From Rhizobium sp. BK650 (GTDB lineage: Bacteria; Pseudomonadota; Alphaproteobacteria; Rhizobiales; Rhizobiaceae), in the NCBI RefSeq assembly GCF_014195325.1, contig NZ_JACIBK010000006.1:62001-126000 (forward strand): a DNA stretch of 64,000 bases, written 5' to 3'. Positions 17,208-26,270 of the stretch are shown one piece after another. Under the pieces are notes generated by a model. It searched no databases and was not told where the DNA came from. It saw only the letters and a list, made by a program, of their open reading frames with translations. A program made the position numbers and the translations under genes. Position 1 is the first letter of the stretch. Each line of letters opens with the position of its first letter.

Positions 17208-19810
17208 TTTCTCACTACCCCTTTCAATCCGCCCCCGATCAGAAATGTCGCATCCATCAATGCGATCATCGGATTGCCTCCTCCGGAGACCGCAAGATAG
17301 CGCGGTTGCCAGTGCGGATGAAACTTGGATTTGAAGGCGCGAAGCCCCTTGAAGTTATAGAAGCGCTCGCCGTGTTCGAAGATTGTACCGCCGATACGAT
17401 CCCAGACGGGCGCCACCTCGCGTTTCGACATGCCGGAGAGGGGCGCCATGCCGAGGTTGAAATGCGTAAAGCCCTGGCCGCGCAGATATTCCATGATCTG
17501 CACGAACAGGAAGTCCATGGAGCCCTTCGGAGCATCGGGCGAGAAGCGCATCAGGTCGATCGTTCCCTCCTCCTTTGCCGAGGTGACGAGGATATTGGCA
17601 AAGGCAACGATCCGGCCGTCTTTCTTGAGAACGCCGACCGGCTGCGACATCACATAGTCAGGATCGAAGGCACCGAGCGAGAAACCCTTTTCCTTCGCAT
17701 TGTGATGTTCAAGCCACGCGTTGGAAACCGCCGAGAGGTCGTCGATGATTGCCGGAATACCCGCAGGTTCGACAACAGCGAACTCCAGTCCGTCGCGCTG
17801 GGCACGGCTTGCGGTTTGACGCAGATTCGCCCATTTGCCGCCCTTCATTTCGAAGGTGCGCAGATCGACCACTGCCAGTTCACCGAGCTTGAAGGCGCGT
17901 AAGCCGGCATCGGCGCAATGCGAAAGCAGCGCCGGCGAGATTTGGTAGAATACAGCGCGGCATCCTGCAGCACGCGCCGCTTCCACGAAACGCCAGACCA
18001 GTTCCGGCGCAGCATGATGGTCGCCGATCGGATCATACAGTGCGATCCATGATCGGCCTTGCCGGCCATACATGATGAAAGCGTCGCCCTTTTCAGAGAA
18101 CATGATGGACTTGTCGCCCATGCGCACAAGGTTGGCGTCCGCACTATCCTGCTTCTCGACGATCTCGACGGCACGGCGCACCGCCTCCTCATCCGCGGGC
18201 TCCGGTTTGAATGTCGCCGGCCGCAACAGGCTGAAAATGGCAATGGCCGAGGAAATGATGGAGATGCCGAGCACGGCACGCAGGCCGCGCGGCGCTTCCG
18301 CCGCAAATTCGAACTGCCACCAAAGCTCGTTGCTATACTCCACATCGCGATAGACGAAGAGCAGGATGACGACAGCGCCGACAATGATCACGGCGATCGC
18401 CGTCAGCCAGGAAGTCGTCATCGCCTGGTTGAGAAGCGAAGCGTGGCGGGTAAAAAGCCGGCGGCTGACAAAGAGACCGAAAACCAGGAACGCCAGGAAC
18501 GCCGCTTCGACAAGAGCGATCGCCTTCAGCAGCGAAAGTGTCAGGGCAGCAACGGCGGAAAAGACTGCTACCCACCACGCGCCATCAAGCCGCTGACCAA
18601 GGCCCCGCGCCGCGACGACAAGTGCAAGCCCGAGCAGGCTGGAGAGGAAATGCGCACTTTCTACAATTGGCAGGGGCAGATAATTAGAGAGAAATTCCAG
18701 GTTCTGATCGGGCGTCGGCGTCACGCTCGAAAAGATCAGCATGACGCCCAGAAGCAGCGCCAGCGCCGAAAGAAGCTGCGGCATCAGCCGCCCGCCGATA
18801 CGCCGCACGCTGGACGCGGCCGGATGATCCACGAAGCGGCGAAGCTCCGTTCCCGACACCGCGAGTATGGCGATCAGCAGCGGCAAGACGTGATAGATCA
18901 GGCGATAAAGAACCAGTGAGCCGAGAACGGCATCGATATTCACCGCGCTGCCGAGGGAGGCGATGATGACGGTCTCGAAAACGCCGAGACCCGCCGGCAC
19001 ATGGCTCAGCACGCCAAGCCCGACGGCAATCGCGTAAACCGCCAGAAACACCGGCCAGCCGATCGCCGTTTGAGGCAAGAGCACGTAGAGCACGGACGCG
19101 GAGGCCGCGATATCGAATGCGGTCACCAGAAACTGACGCGACCAGGTGCGCGAATCCGGCAGGCGGAGGGTGACCGACCCGATCTCGATTACCTGGCCCT
19201 CGCGGCCGAGCACCATGAGAGAGCCGAGAACTGCCAGAATGGCCGCCGCAATCAGGCGAAGCCAGAGGCTGCCGACGCCGACCAGCGGGGCGATCTCGTT
19301 GGCGATGATGAGAAGCGCGATTGCGGCGACGGCAGCGAGGCCGAGACCGAAGGAAAGCGTCACGAAAGCAATGATACGGCCGATATCTTCGGGCGATATT
19401 CCAAGCCTTGTATAAGCGCGGTAACGGATCGCCCCGCCTGACAGTGCGCCGAAACCGGCAGTATTGCCGACCGCGTAGGCGCTGAAGGCCGTCAGTGCGA
19501 CATGGGGAAAAGGTAGCCGTTTGCCGATATAGTCGATGGCGTTCAGATCGTAGAAGACAAGTGCCAGAAAGCTCAGAGCCGTAAACAACAGGGCGAGCAG
19601 GATCGAGCTCAGCCGTGTCTCCGCCAGGGCCTCGACGACGTCGTCATAGCGCACCTCGTCCGTCAACTGCATGATCGCATAACCGACAAGGCAAAAAATG
19701 AGGAGCGTGGCAAGAGCCGTCAGCAGCGTGCGATAGCGCCGAAAAACCGCGCCAACGGAAAAACCTTCTTCCGTCTCTGAATTCTCTTCCAACTTGCCGT
19801 GACCCGACAT
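17204..19810 (-). CDS. lpiA: Lysyl-phosphatidylglycerol synthase/flippase LpiA (MprF)
   Basis: 868 residues. The N-terminal two thirds hold about 14 membrane segments (flippase domain). The last about 320 residues form the cytosolic synthase domain, seen as MGDKSIMFSEKGDAFIMYG, LYDPIGDHHAA, KEKGFSLGAFDPDYV and HFNLGMAPLSGM. The enzyme transfers lysine from Lys-tRNA to phosphatidylglycerol and moves the cationic lipid outward, raising resistance to acid and cationic peptides. ATG at 19810 starts a hydrophilic leader; an upstream Met would add 23 unrelated residues. In R. tropici the orthologue is acid-induced. The 201-bp gap to mscS holds its promoter. Confidence 0.94.
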   Translation of the reverse strand: MSGHGKLEENSETEEGFSVGAVFRRYRTLLTALATLLIFCLVGYAIMQLTDEVRYDDVVEALAETRLSSILLALLFTALSFLALVFYDLNAIDYIGKRLPFPHVALTAFSAYAVGNTAGFGALSGGAIRYRAYTRLGISPEDIGRIIAFVTLSFGLGLAAVAAIALLIIANEIAPLVGVGSLWLRLIAAAILAVLGSLMVLGREGQVIEIGSVTLRLPDSRTWSRQFLVTAFDIAASASVLYVLLPQTAIGWPVFLAVYAIAVGLGVLSHVPAGLGVFETVIIASLGSAVNIDAVLGSLVLYRLIYHVLPLLIAILAVSGTELRRFVDHPAASSVRRIGGRLMPQLLSALALLLGVMLIFSSVTPTPDQNLEFLSNYLPLPIVESAHFLSSLLGLALVVAARGLGQRLDGAWWVAVFSAVAALTLSLLKAIALVEAAFLAFLVFGLFVSRRLFTRHASLLNQAMTTSWLTAIAVIIVGAVVILLFVYRDVEYSNELWWQFEFAAEAPRGLRAVLGISIISSAIAIFSLLRPATFKPEPADEEAVRRAVEIVEKQDSADANLVRMGDKSIMFSEKGDAFIMYGRQGRSWIALYDPIGDHHAAPELVWRFVEAARAAGCRAVFYQISPALLSHCADAGLRAFKLGELAVVDLRTFEMKGGKWANLRQTASRAQRDGLEFAVVEPAGIPAIIDDLSAVSNAWLEHHNAKEKGFSLGAFDPDYVMSQPVGVLKKDGRIVAFANILVTSAKEEGTIDLMRFSPDAPKGSMDFLFVQIMEYLRGQGFTHFNLGMAPLSGMSKREVAPVWDRIGGTIFEHGERFYNFKGLRAFKSKFHPHWQPRYLAVSGGGNPMIALMDATFLIGGGLKGVVRK

Positions 19811-20011
19811 TTCGTACCTGCTGCAATTGCCAACCTGGCGGGAATCTCTTTTGAGAGCCGTAACATACGCAACATGCAAGCTCTATGAACGATGTTGCGG
19901 CTATCCCCACCCGCGCGCTTGCGGCCTCCTTCACCTCCAATTGGGGCAAATTTGCGCAGCGCACCGACTTGATCGCATTGCAATTTCGTAAGCTCTGCCT
20001 TGTATTGACGA

Positions 20012-22087
20012 TCAGGCCGCCGGTTCGCCCCCGGCACGGGCCAGGGCTGCGTAACGCGCTGCAGCAGCACTCGCATCGATCTCACGCTCGCCGGCGACCT
20101 GCACCGTCGGAACAGCGAATTCGATGCCGTTTTCCTTGAAGGCATTGCGGATCATCGCCAACGCATTGCGGCGGATAACGAACTGCTCGCCGGGCTTTGT
20201 CATCATCGAAAGGCGGATCTCGATGGCGAATTCGCCGAACTGTTCGACACCCTTCATCTTCAAAGTTTCGATGATATTCGGACCCCACTCCGGGTTATCG
20301 AGAAGCTGCTGGCCGATCTGCTTGATAATCTTCTTCGTCTTCACGAGGTCCGTATCATAAGTGACATTCAGGCTGATCTTGTCGATCGTCCAGTCGCGGT
20401 TGAGGTTCTTGACTGCTCCAAGTTCGCCGAAAGGCACCGTGGTCAGCGGCCCGCGATGATGGCGAAGCTTTACGGAACGCAGGCTGAAGGCTTCGACCAC
20501 ACCCTTATGGCTACCACTTTCGATATATTCGCCCACACGGAAAGCGTCATCCCACAAATAGAACATGCCACTGATGACATCCTTGACGATGGTTTGGGCG
20601 CCGAAACCGACGGCAACGCCGACGACGCCGGCGCCGGCAATCAGGGGCCCGATTTCGATACCGAGGCCCGACAGCACCATCAGGACAGCGATTACCACGA
20701 TGACGACCGCCAGGATGTTGCGGAAGATCGGCAGCAGCGTCTGCAGACGTGCACGCTTGACCTTATCCTCGTCGCTGACAGTGCCATCGACCGGCGAATC
20801 GAGAAGCTTGCCGTCGATATAGGCCTTGACCAGGTGCCAGAGCAGATCGGCCGCGAGCAGGATGACAATGCCGCCGATAATGCCGCGCGCCACCCGGTCG
20901 ATCATCGTTTCGTTTGACGTCATCATGGAGGCGGTTTCGACACCGAGCATACGCCCAAGCCAGATCGCGGCAAAGGCAATGATCAGGGCCCGCACACCCC
21001 GGTCAAGCAACACGGTCGCGATGCGGCGTTTGGCAAGGAAGCCTGCTTCGACATGGTGGAGAGATTTGACGGCGAGCGTCGAGACGGCAAGCACCCGTGG
21101 CAGCAGTACTAGATAGATACAGACCCAGAGGAGCCAATCGAAGCTCAATACCCAGATGCCCCAGAGCAGCACGAAATAAAGGGTCAGCAGCCAGGTAACG
21201 GCATGGCTGCGCCGCGTTCCATTTCCCGGCCGCGACCAGACCGCCTCCGTGGCGATCAGAAAAAGTCCAATGCCGAGCACATAGCCAACGAGATACCGCG
21301 CAGGCATCGAAAAGCCGAGCGGCTCCATCGATTGCAGAACGGCCCAGCCGAAGACAAAATAGACGACGAACAGAGTGCAACGACGGAACCAGAATTGCGC
21401 GACGACCGGATCGACCGCAGCCGTTTCGCCCTCGCCGCGCGGCAGAGTAACGAGATCCACGACGACACCGCCGAGAGAAACGGCGAAGCGCTGCACGACG
21501 ACAGCGATGGCGATCGCGATCGCGATATTCTGACTGATCGGGGGCCAGTTGAAACTGATCAATGCAAGACCCGTAGCCAAGCCGAAGACGATAGCGGGAA
21601 TGATGCGCGCCGCCAATCGTGTACCGGTCATCTGCGCCGCCCGCTCCCGCCGATCGCGCACCGCCCTCCGCACGAGGATTTCGACGACGAATCCGGTGAT
21701 GAGAATGGCGAGAAATTGCGCGGCCATTCGGGTCGGACCAGCGTCAGTCAGTTCGCCAAAGAAGAGAGATGAAGCCCGGGCAATTTCGGATGATAGCGTC
21801 ATCGCCGCCCCGGAAACCATGGCAATGTGCCGGCGGGCATGCTGGAGACGGCCGGACAATATCGACATTTCCTCGTTGCCGCCGATCGAGTCTGCAGGCG
21901 CCGCCATCTGCGTCGCCATCCACTGCTTGACCTCCGGCGTCTGCATCAGCTCCATCATCTGCCGCACCTGGGCAGGCGGTGGCGCAACCTCCGTGGAAGC
22001 TGCCGGTGCCGTCTGTGCGTAAACGGCATTGAAAAGAGAAAGCAGCAGCAGGATGCCGCAGATGCCGATCGCAGAAATTCGCCCCAT
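20012..22087 (-). CDS. MscS-family mechanosensitive channel, long form
   Basis: 691 residues with a signal peptide (cleavage near AVYAQ, residue 25), an N-terminal periplasmic helical region, and about ten membrane segments. The C-terminal MscS core has the pore helix and GIEIGPLIAGAGVVGVAVGFGAQTIVKD near residue 500, then the beta domain VGEYIESGSHKGVVEAFSLRSVKLR. This is the YbdG/MscM-like extended architecture used for osmotic-shock release. The ATG at 22087 is chosen because the signal peptide begins there. It lies upstream of lpiA on the same strand, 201 bp apart, so probably a separate transcript. Confidence 0.88.
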   Translation of the reverse strand: MGRISAIGICGILLLLSLFNAVYAQTAPAASTEVAPPPAQVRQMMELMQTPEVKQWMATQMAAPADSIGGNEEMSILSGRLQHARRHIAMVSGAAMTLSSEIARASSLFFGELTDAGPTRMAAQFLAILITGFVVEILVRRAVRDRRERAAQMTGTRLAARIIPAIVFGLATGLALISFNWPPISQNIAIAIAIAVVVQRFAVSLGGVVVDLVTLPRGEGETAAVDPVVAQFWFRRCTLFVVYFVFGWAVLQSMEPLGFSMPARYLVGYVLGIGLFLIATEAVWSRPGNGTRRSHAVTWLLTLYFVLLWGIWVLSFDWLLWVCIYLVLLPRVLAVSTLAVKSLHHVEAGFLAKRRIATVLLDRGVRALIIAFAAIWLGRMLGVETASMMTSNETMIDRVARGIIGGIVILLAADLLWHLVKAYIDGKLLDSPVDGTVSDEDKVKRARLQTLLPIFRNILAVVIVVIAVLMVLSGLGIEIGPLIAGAGVVGVAVGFGAQTIVKDVISGMFYLWDDAFRVGEYIESGSHKGVVEAFSLRSVKLRHHRGPLTTVPFGELGAVKNLNRDWTIDKISLNVTYDTDLVKTKKIIKQIGQQLLDNPEWGPNIIETLKMKGVEQFGEFAIEIRLSMMTKPGEQFVIRRNALAMIRNAFKENGIEFAVPTVQVAGEREIDASAAAARYAALARAGGEPAA

Positions 22088-22174
22088 GCCCCGCCTCCGG
22101 TTTAACGTCAGGCATTTATGCAAGCGCCGTTGCGGAAAAGCCAGACGAACTAACTGCCTAGCCGAATGCCGGCC

Positions 22175-22209
22175 AAAAGAAAGCCGTCGGACCTCGCAGA
22201 CCGGCGGCT
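22175..22209 (-). terminator. Rho-independent terminator after gnd
   Basis: On the reverse strand AGCCGCCGG and CCGACGGCT form a stem with one mismatch, followed by TTCTTTT, 23 bp downstream of the gnd stop. Confidence 0.7.
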
Positions 22210-22232
22210 GATATAAAACGAATAGGCTTCGC

Positions 22233-23258
22233 TTACTTGTGCGGCTTTTCGGCATGACCGCCGAAGCCAGCACGCATGGCCGACAGCACCTTGTTGGCAA
22301 ACTCGTCCTGGTCGCGCGAGGAGAAGCGGCCGTGAAGCGCGGCGCTGAGCACCGGTGTCGGCACGCTTTCGTCGATGGCAGCCATGATCGTCCAGCGGCC
22401 TTCGCCGGAGTCCGAAACGCGGCCGGCATATTGGGTAAGGACCGGATCCTTGTGCAGTGCAGCGGCCGTCAGGTCGAGCAGCCAGGAGGTGATGACGCTG
22501 CCGCGGCGCCAGACTTCGGCAATTTCCGGCAGGTTGAAATCGTACTGGTAGAATTCCGGATGCGAAAGCGGCGCCGTCTCGGCATCGGCCTCGTGCGTCA
22601 GGGCGCCAACATTGGCATGCTTCAGGATGTTGAGGCCTTCGGCATAGGCTGCCATCAGACCGTATTCAATGCCGTTATGGACCATCTTGACGAAGTGGCC
22701 GGCGCCATGTGGGCCACAATGCAGGAAGCCTTGCTCGGCGGTGCTTAGAGCTGCAGCTTCAGGCGTGCGGTTGGGTGAGTTTTCCGTCGTACCGGCACCC
22801 GGCGCCAGCGTTGCGAAGATCGGCGACAGATGCTGGACGATCCCCTTCTCGCCACCGATCATCAAGCAATAGCCGCGCTCCAGCCCGAAGACACCGCCGC
22901 TGGTGCCGACATCCACATAGTGGATTCCCTTGGTGATCAGTTCCGCACCGCGGCGGATGTCGTCGTGATAGTAGGAGTTGCCGCCATCGATGAGGATATC
23001 GCCGTCATGCAGCAGCGGAACGATCGAAGCGATGACCTTATCGGTGATCGCGGCCGGCAGCATCAGCCAGACTGCGCGCGGGCGCGCCAGCTTCGAGACA
23101 AATTCTTCGAGCGAGGCGCTGCCCTCGGCGCCGAGGCCGACAAGATCGGCCACGCTTTCCGGCTTGGCATCATAGACCACGCATTCGTGGCCGCCCCGCA
23201 TCAAGCGCTGGACCATGTAATTGCCCATACGGCCCAAACCAACCATGCCAAGCTGCAT
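22233..23258 (-). CDS. gnd: 6-phosphogluconate dehydrogenase, short form
   Basis: 341 residues, the shorter YqeC/GntZ-like class rather than the 468-residue E. coli Gnd. It oxidatively decarboxylates 6-phosphogluconate to ribulose 5-phosphate. Motifs: the Rossmann GLGRMGNYMVQRL at the N-terminus, DGGNSYYHDDIRR near residue 92, VGTSGGVFGLERGYCLMIGG near 118, and the catalytic GHFVKMVHNGIEYG near 188. Short forms often prefer NAD; Asp31 after the second strand would fit NAD, but this is inference. It feeds the pentose phosphate branch that tkt (9.5 kb away) also serves. Confidence 0.92.
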   Translation of the reverse strand: MQLGMVGLGRMGNYMVQRLMRGGHECVVYDAKPESVADLVGLGAEGSASLEEFVSKLARPRAVWLMLPAAITDKVIASIVPLLHDGDILIDGGNSYYHDDIRRGAELITKGIHYVDVGTSGGVFGLERGYCLMIGGEKGIVQHLSPIFATLAPGAGTTENSPNRTPEAAALSTAEQGFLHCGPHGAGHFVKMVHNGIEYGLMAAYAEGLNILKHANVGALTHEADAETAPLSHPEFYQYDFNLPEIAEVWRRGSVITSWLLDLTAAALHKDPVLTQYAGRVSDSGEGRWTIMAAIDESVPTPVLSAALHGRFSSRDQDEFANKVLSAMRAGFGGHAEKPHK

Positions 23259-23280
23259 ATGAAATCTCCTGGGATTTAAT

Positions 23281-23521
23281 CGATATGATTCCGGAAACTA
23301 ACACTGGCATCGGGACAGGCAAGCGAAGTCTCTGTCACAAAGGTGAATGCGTCTATTGCATCTTGCGCACGGCTGTACCTTTCGCACCCGGTAGTTTGCC
23401 GTCTTTGGAGCACAATTCCAACCCACCCAAAAGCATATGGCCGCCTCAGCGGCGGCTATAGGATCTTCTGCGTGATCGGCACTGGCATCAGCTCCCTCGG
23501 CTGATCCTCCGAATCACTGTC
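23281..23521. other. Intergenic region with a GC hairpin, no gene seen
   Basis: The 263-bp gap between gnd and the SRPBCC gene shows no convincing coding frame. It contains a GC-rich hairpin (GGCCGCC/GGCGGC arms, about 23436-23456) without a T-tract. The gnd promoter should lie near its left end. Confidence 0.3.
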
Positions 23522-24004
23522 TCAACCTTCCTGCGCTTTGGCCTGCTCGCCGCGCATCTCGCTGAGGAACATGCCTTCGCGCAGATTGATGCCATATTCG
23601 ACAAAGGCCTTCATGCAACAGAACATCTGCGTCCAGCCCTCGAGATTCTGATAGGTTCCGCGCCGCCCCGACTCATCTTCACGCCAGCCGTCTTCGGCGA
23701 TGGTCACCATGGTGCCACCGTCATCAAGCGGTTTGAAATTCATCTCTACGAGGGTTTTGTAAGGCTTCTTCTCCTCGTCCGTGGCGCCGTCCCAGCGCAG
23801 CACGATCTTGCTGTCGGGCACGAGCTCGACCACCTCGACCGGCACGTCCTTCCACCATGTCACCGTCGTGCCCTGCACCAACGGCGCACTCGCACCGCCG
23901 ATCGTGGTGAAGTAGCTCGACAGCTTCTTTGGATTGACAACTGCATCGAAAACATCAGCCACCGGCCGGCCGATGCGGCCCGAGACGCGAATATTGAGGG
24001 ACAT
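23522..24004 (-). CDS. SRPBCC (AHSA1-type) domain protein
   Basis: 160 residues of the START/Bet v1-like fold in the AHSA1 subfamily: VSGRIGRPVADVFDAVVNPKKLSSYFTT at the N-terminus, then VTWWKDVPVEVVELVPDSKIVLRWDG and the C-terminal LEGWTQMFCCMKAFVEYG helix. Such proteins bind hydrophobic ligands in a cavity and are often paired with a divergent ArsR regulator, as here. ATG at 24004 has AGGAGGAAG upstream and is preferred over a 12-residue longer reading. A TTGACA promoter overlapping the ArsR dyad lies just upstream. Confidence 0.86.
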   Translation of the reverse strand: MSLNIRVSGRIGRPVADVFDAVVNPKKLSSYFTTIGGASAPLVQGTTVTWWKDVPVEVVELVPDSKIVLRWDGATDEEKKPYKTLVEMNFKPLDDGGTMVTIAEDGWREDESGRRGTYQNLEGWTQMFCCMKAFVEYGINLREGMFLSEMRGEQAKAQEG

Positions 24005-24039
24005 GCGACTTCCTCCTCTTCTTCGTTGTATCCGATTCA

Positions 24040-24067
24040 ATTATGTTATAAAAACATAACATGTCAA
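24040..24067 (-). promoter_or_regulatory. Predicted promoter of the SRPBCC gene
   Basis: On the reverse strand TTGACA (24067-24062) and CATAAT (24045-24040) are 16 bp apart. The ArsR dyad covers the spacer and the -10. Confidence 0.5.
24041..24059. promoter_or_regulatory. Candidate ArsR operator
   Basis: TTATGTT-N5-AACATAA is a perfect 7-bp inverted repeat in the 56-bp divergent region, ending one base before the arsR ATG. A dimer here would cover both divergent promoters. Confidence 0.65.
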
Positions 24068-24393
24068 GCGAATCGGATGACGACCTCATTTTCAAGGCTC
24101 TGGCGCATCGCCGCCGCCGCGATATCCTCGACCGTCTGAAGGAAGAGCCGCGCACGACAGGGGCGCTCTGCGAGGCATTTCCTGACATGGACCGCTGTAC
24201 GGTCATGCAGCATCTGAAGGTGCTCGAGGACGCCGATCTGGTGATTGCCAGAAAGGAAGGAAGAGAGCGATGGAACCATCTGAACAGCCTGCCGATCAAG
24301 CAGATCCACGATCGTTGGATCAGTGCCTATGCAGGCCACGCGCTCTCTATTCTCGACCGGCTGAAGAGCGATCTCGATGGTCCGTCGCACTAG
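24061..24393 (+). CDS. ArsR-family transcriptional regulator
   Basis: 110-residue winged helix of the ArsR/SmtB family: IFKALAHRRRRDILDRLKEEP, then the recognition helix MDRCTVMQHLKVLEDADLVIARKEGRERW. No cysteine cluster of the metal-sensing type is present, so it is probably a non-metal sensor of the kind linked to AHSA1 partners. The ATG abuts the operator, leaving no room for a ribosome site. A TTGTAT-N15-TATAAA promoter (24026-24052) would start transcription at about the ATG, suggesting a leaderless mRNA. Likely represses itself and the divergent SRPBCC gene. Confidence 0.88.
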   Translation: MSSESDDDLIFKALAHRRRRDILDRLKEEPRTTGALCEAFPDMDRCTVMQHLKVLEDADLVIARKEGRERWNHLNSLPIKQIHDRWISAYAGHALSILDRLKSDLDGPSH

Positions 24394-24444
24394 CTTGCGA
24401 TGGCAAGCACCTCGCCCCTATGATCAAAGGCAAGGAGAAGAACC

Positions 24445-24978
24445 ATGCCGATATCAGGATCAACAATCCGGCGCATGCGTCGACTGCGCAACATGAAACA
24501 GGAACATCTGGCGGAACTGCTCGCTGTCAACCAGGCGACCGTCTCCCGCTGGGAGCGAGATATCCTGCCGGTCACCACTGCCCAGGCAAAACGCCTGGAA
24601 AGCATCTTTGCTTCCGCATCCTCCTCCGCGGATGCCGCCTTGAAGCGGCTGGTCGAGGATTCCCGGCGTAAGGTGCATCTGATCTGCGATCGCACGCACC
24701 GGCTTCTTGCCGCCTCCAATACCCGCCAGAGCGAATGGCGCCTGCCGCTCTCTGTCTTCCTGGGCAAGCCGCTCTTCTCCTACGCCTCTGACGAGATTGT
24801 TGCCGCGGAGCGCGGCCTCACCGGCCTCGGATGGCACGACGGCAAGGTGAATTCACTCACGCTGAAAATCGGCGAAAACGGCAATCCGCACCTGCCCATC
24901 CTGGCCGGGCAAGTCTTGTGGGAGCGTATCGTCCTCGCCGATGGCAGCGTCGCACGGCTGGTGACGACGCTCGACTGA
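24445..24978 (+). CDS. XRE-family helix-turn-helix protein
   Basis: 177 residues. The Cro/C1-type HTH is at about residues 8-55 (IRRMRRLRNMKQEHLAELL, then VNQATVSRWERD). The remaining 110 residues (VHLICDRTHRLLAAS, GLTGLGWHDGKVNSLTLK) look like a small ligand or PAS-like domain but are not recognised. It lies 51 bp after arsR on the same strand and 96 bp before an SDR gene; a dyad in that second gap may be its operator. Confidence 0.83.
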   Translation: MPISGSTIRRMRRLRNMKQEHLAELLAVNQATVSRWERDILPVTTAQAKRLESIFASASSSADAALKRLVEDSRRKVHLICDRTHRLLAASNTRQSEWRLPLSVFLGKPLFSYASDEIVAAERGLTGLGWHDGKVNSLTLKIGENGNPHLPILAGQVLWERIVLADGSVARLVTTLD

Positions 24979-25003
24979 GCCTGCAGAATTCCTGTACTCC
25001 GCT

Positions 25004-25016
25004 GCATAAATTATGC
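25004..25016. promoter_or_regulatory. Perfect dyad upstream of SDR gene
   Basis: GCATAA-A-TTATGC is a 6-1-6 inverted repeat 58 bp before the SDR start and 25 bp after the XRE gene. It is a candidate operator for the XRE protein or another regulator. Confidence 0.4.
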
Positions 25017-25074
25017 GTTGTCCCGCCGAAGCGGCCTTTGTTAGCGTCCGTCATCATCTGACTGGAGGCGTAAA

Positions 25075-26064
25075 ATGACGATACTGGTGACGGGAAGTGC
25101 GGGCCATCTGGGCGAGGCGCTGATGCGGACCTTGAAAGATCAAGGCCGTCAAGTGCGTGGCGTCGATATCAAGCCCTCGCCTTTTACTGACATCACCGGC
25201 TCGATCACCGATGTCGATTTCGTCCGCCGCGCCATGAGAGGCATCACTGCCGTCATCCATGCCGCAACGCTGCACAAGCCGCATGTCGCGACACACGGCA
25301 ATCAGGATTTCGTCGACACGAATGTCTCGGGTACGCTGAACCTCCTCGAACAGGCAGTCTCCGTCGGCGTGAAGAGCATCGTCTTCACCAGCACCACAAG
25401 CGCTTTCGGCGCGGCCTTGCGCCCGGCGGCAGGCGAACCGGCCGCCTGGGTTACCGAGGATGTCCTGCCAGTCGCCCGCAGTATCTATGGTGTCACGAAA
25501 ATTGCCGCTGAAGGCATCTGCGAACTCTTCGCGCGCACAGCGGCCCTGCCCGTCATAATCCTGAGAACCTCGCGCTTCTTCCCGGAAAATGATGACGACC
25601 CGGATATCCGCAACCGCTACTCCGCCGAAAACGCCCAGGCCAACGAGTTGCTCTATCGCCGCGTCGACATCGAGGACGTGGTCTCTGCCCATCTGCTGGC
25701 CCTCGAGAAGGCGCCGTCCATCGTCTTCGGCCGCTATATTATCTCAGCGACGGCACCCTTCAGCCAAGCTGATCTCGCCGAGTTGCATCGTAATGCGCCT
25801 GCGACGGTGGAACGCCTGTTCCCGGACATGCCGGCCCTCTATGCGACTCAAGGCTGGACGATGTTTCCAAAGCTCGACCGTGTCTATGTCAATGCGCTCG
25901 CTCGGCAGGAACTCGGCTGGAACCCGAAATACGATTTTACCCATGTGCTCGATTGCCTGCGCGAAGGTCGGGAATGGAAAAGTCCGCTGGCCCTTGCCGT
26001 CGGCTCCAAGGGCTACCACGAGGAAGTCTTCGAGGATGGGCCTTACCCGCTCCAGCGCCGCTGA
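25075..26064 (+). CDS. NAD(P)-dependent SDR / nucleotide-sugar epimerase-like
   Basis: 329 residues. The Rossmann motif TGSAGHLGEALMRTL is at the N-terminus (residues 6-20), followed by VIHAATLHKPHV near 61, the catalytic Thr/Ser strand VFTSTTSAFG near 102 and YGVTK (YxxxK) near 140. This is the extended SDR layout; substrate unknown. The long C-terminal region with YATQGWTMFPKLDRVYVN is intact. The start has GGAGGCGTAAA directly upstream. The dyad in its promoter region suggests dedicated control. Confidence 0.86.
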   Translation: MTILVTGSAGHLGEALMRTLKDQGRQVRGVDIKPSPFTDITGSITDVDFVRRAMRGITAVIHAATLHKPHVATHGNQDFVDTNVSGTLNLLEQAVSVGVKSIVFTSTTSAFGAALRPAAGEPAAWVTEDVLPVARSIYGVTKIAAEGICELFARTAALPVIILRTSRFFPENDDDPDIRNRYSAENAQANELLYRRVDIEDVVSAHLLALEKAPSIVFGRYIISATAPFSQADLAELHRNAPATVERLFPDMPALYATQGWTMFPKLDRVYVNALARQELGWNPKYDFTHVLDCLREGREWKSPLALAVGSKGYHEEVFEDGPYPLQRR

Positions 26065-26270
26065 TCACTGACGGCAGAAAGCTCCGCGTTGCCGAAAACA
26101 GTCATCGGGATATCACGTTCGCGCCCTAGATGATCTGGCGGGGATGAGGGCGAAATCCGGGGTCCATGCGTACCGTTCGGAAATCGAATCCAGAACCGGA
26201 GTTTGAAGCGGTGGCCAGCCTGCCGGCCGGTCGCCGCTTCGGTTACGCTTTTCGACTGAGAGGATATTTC

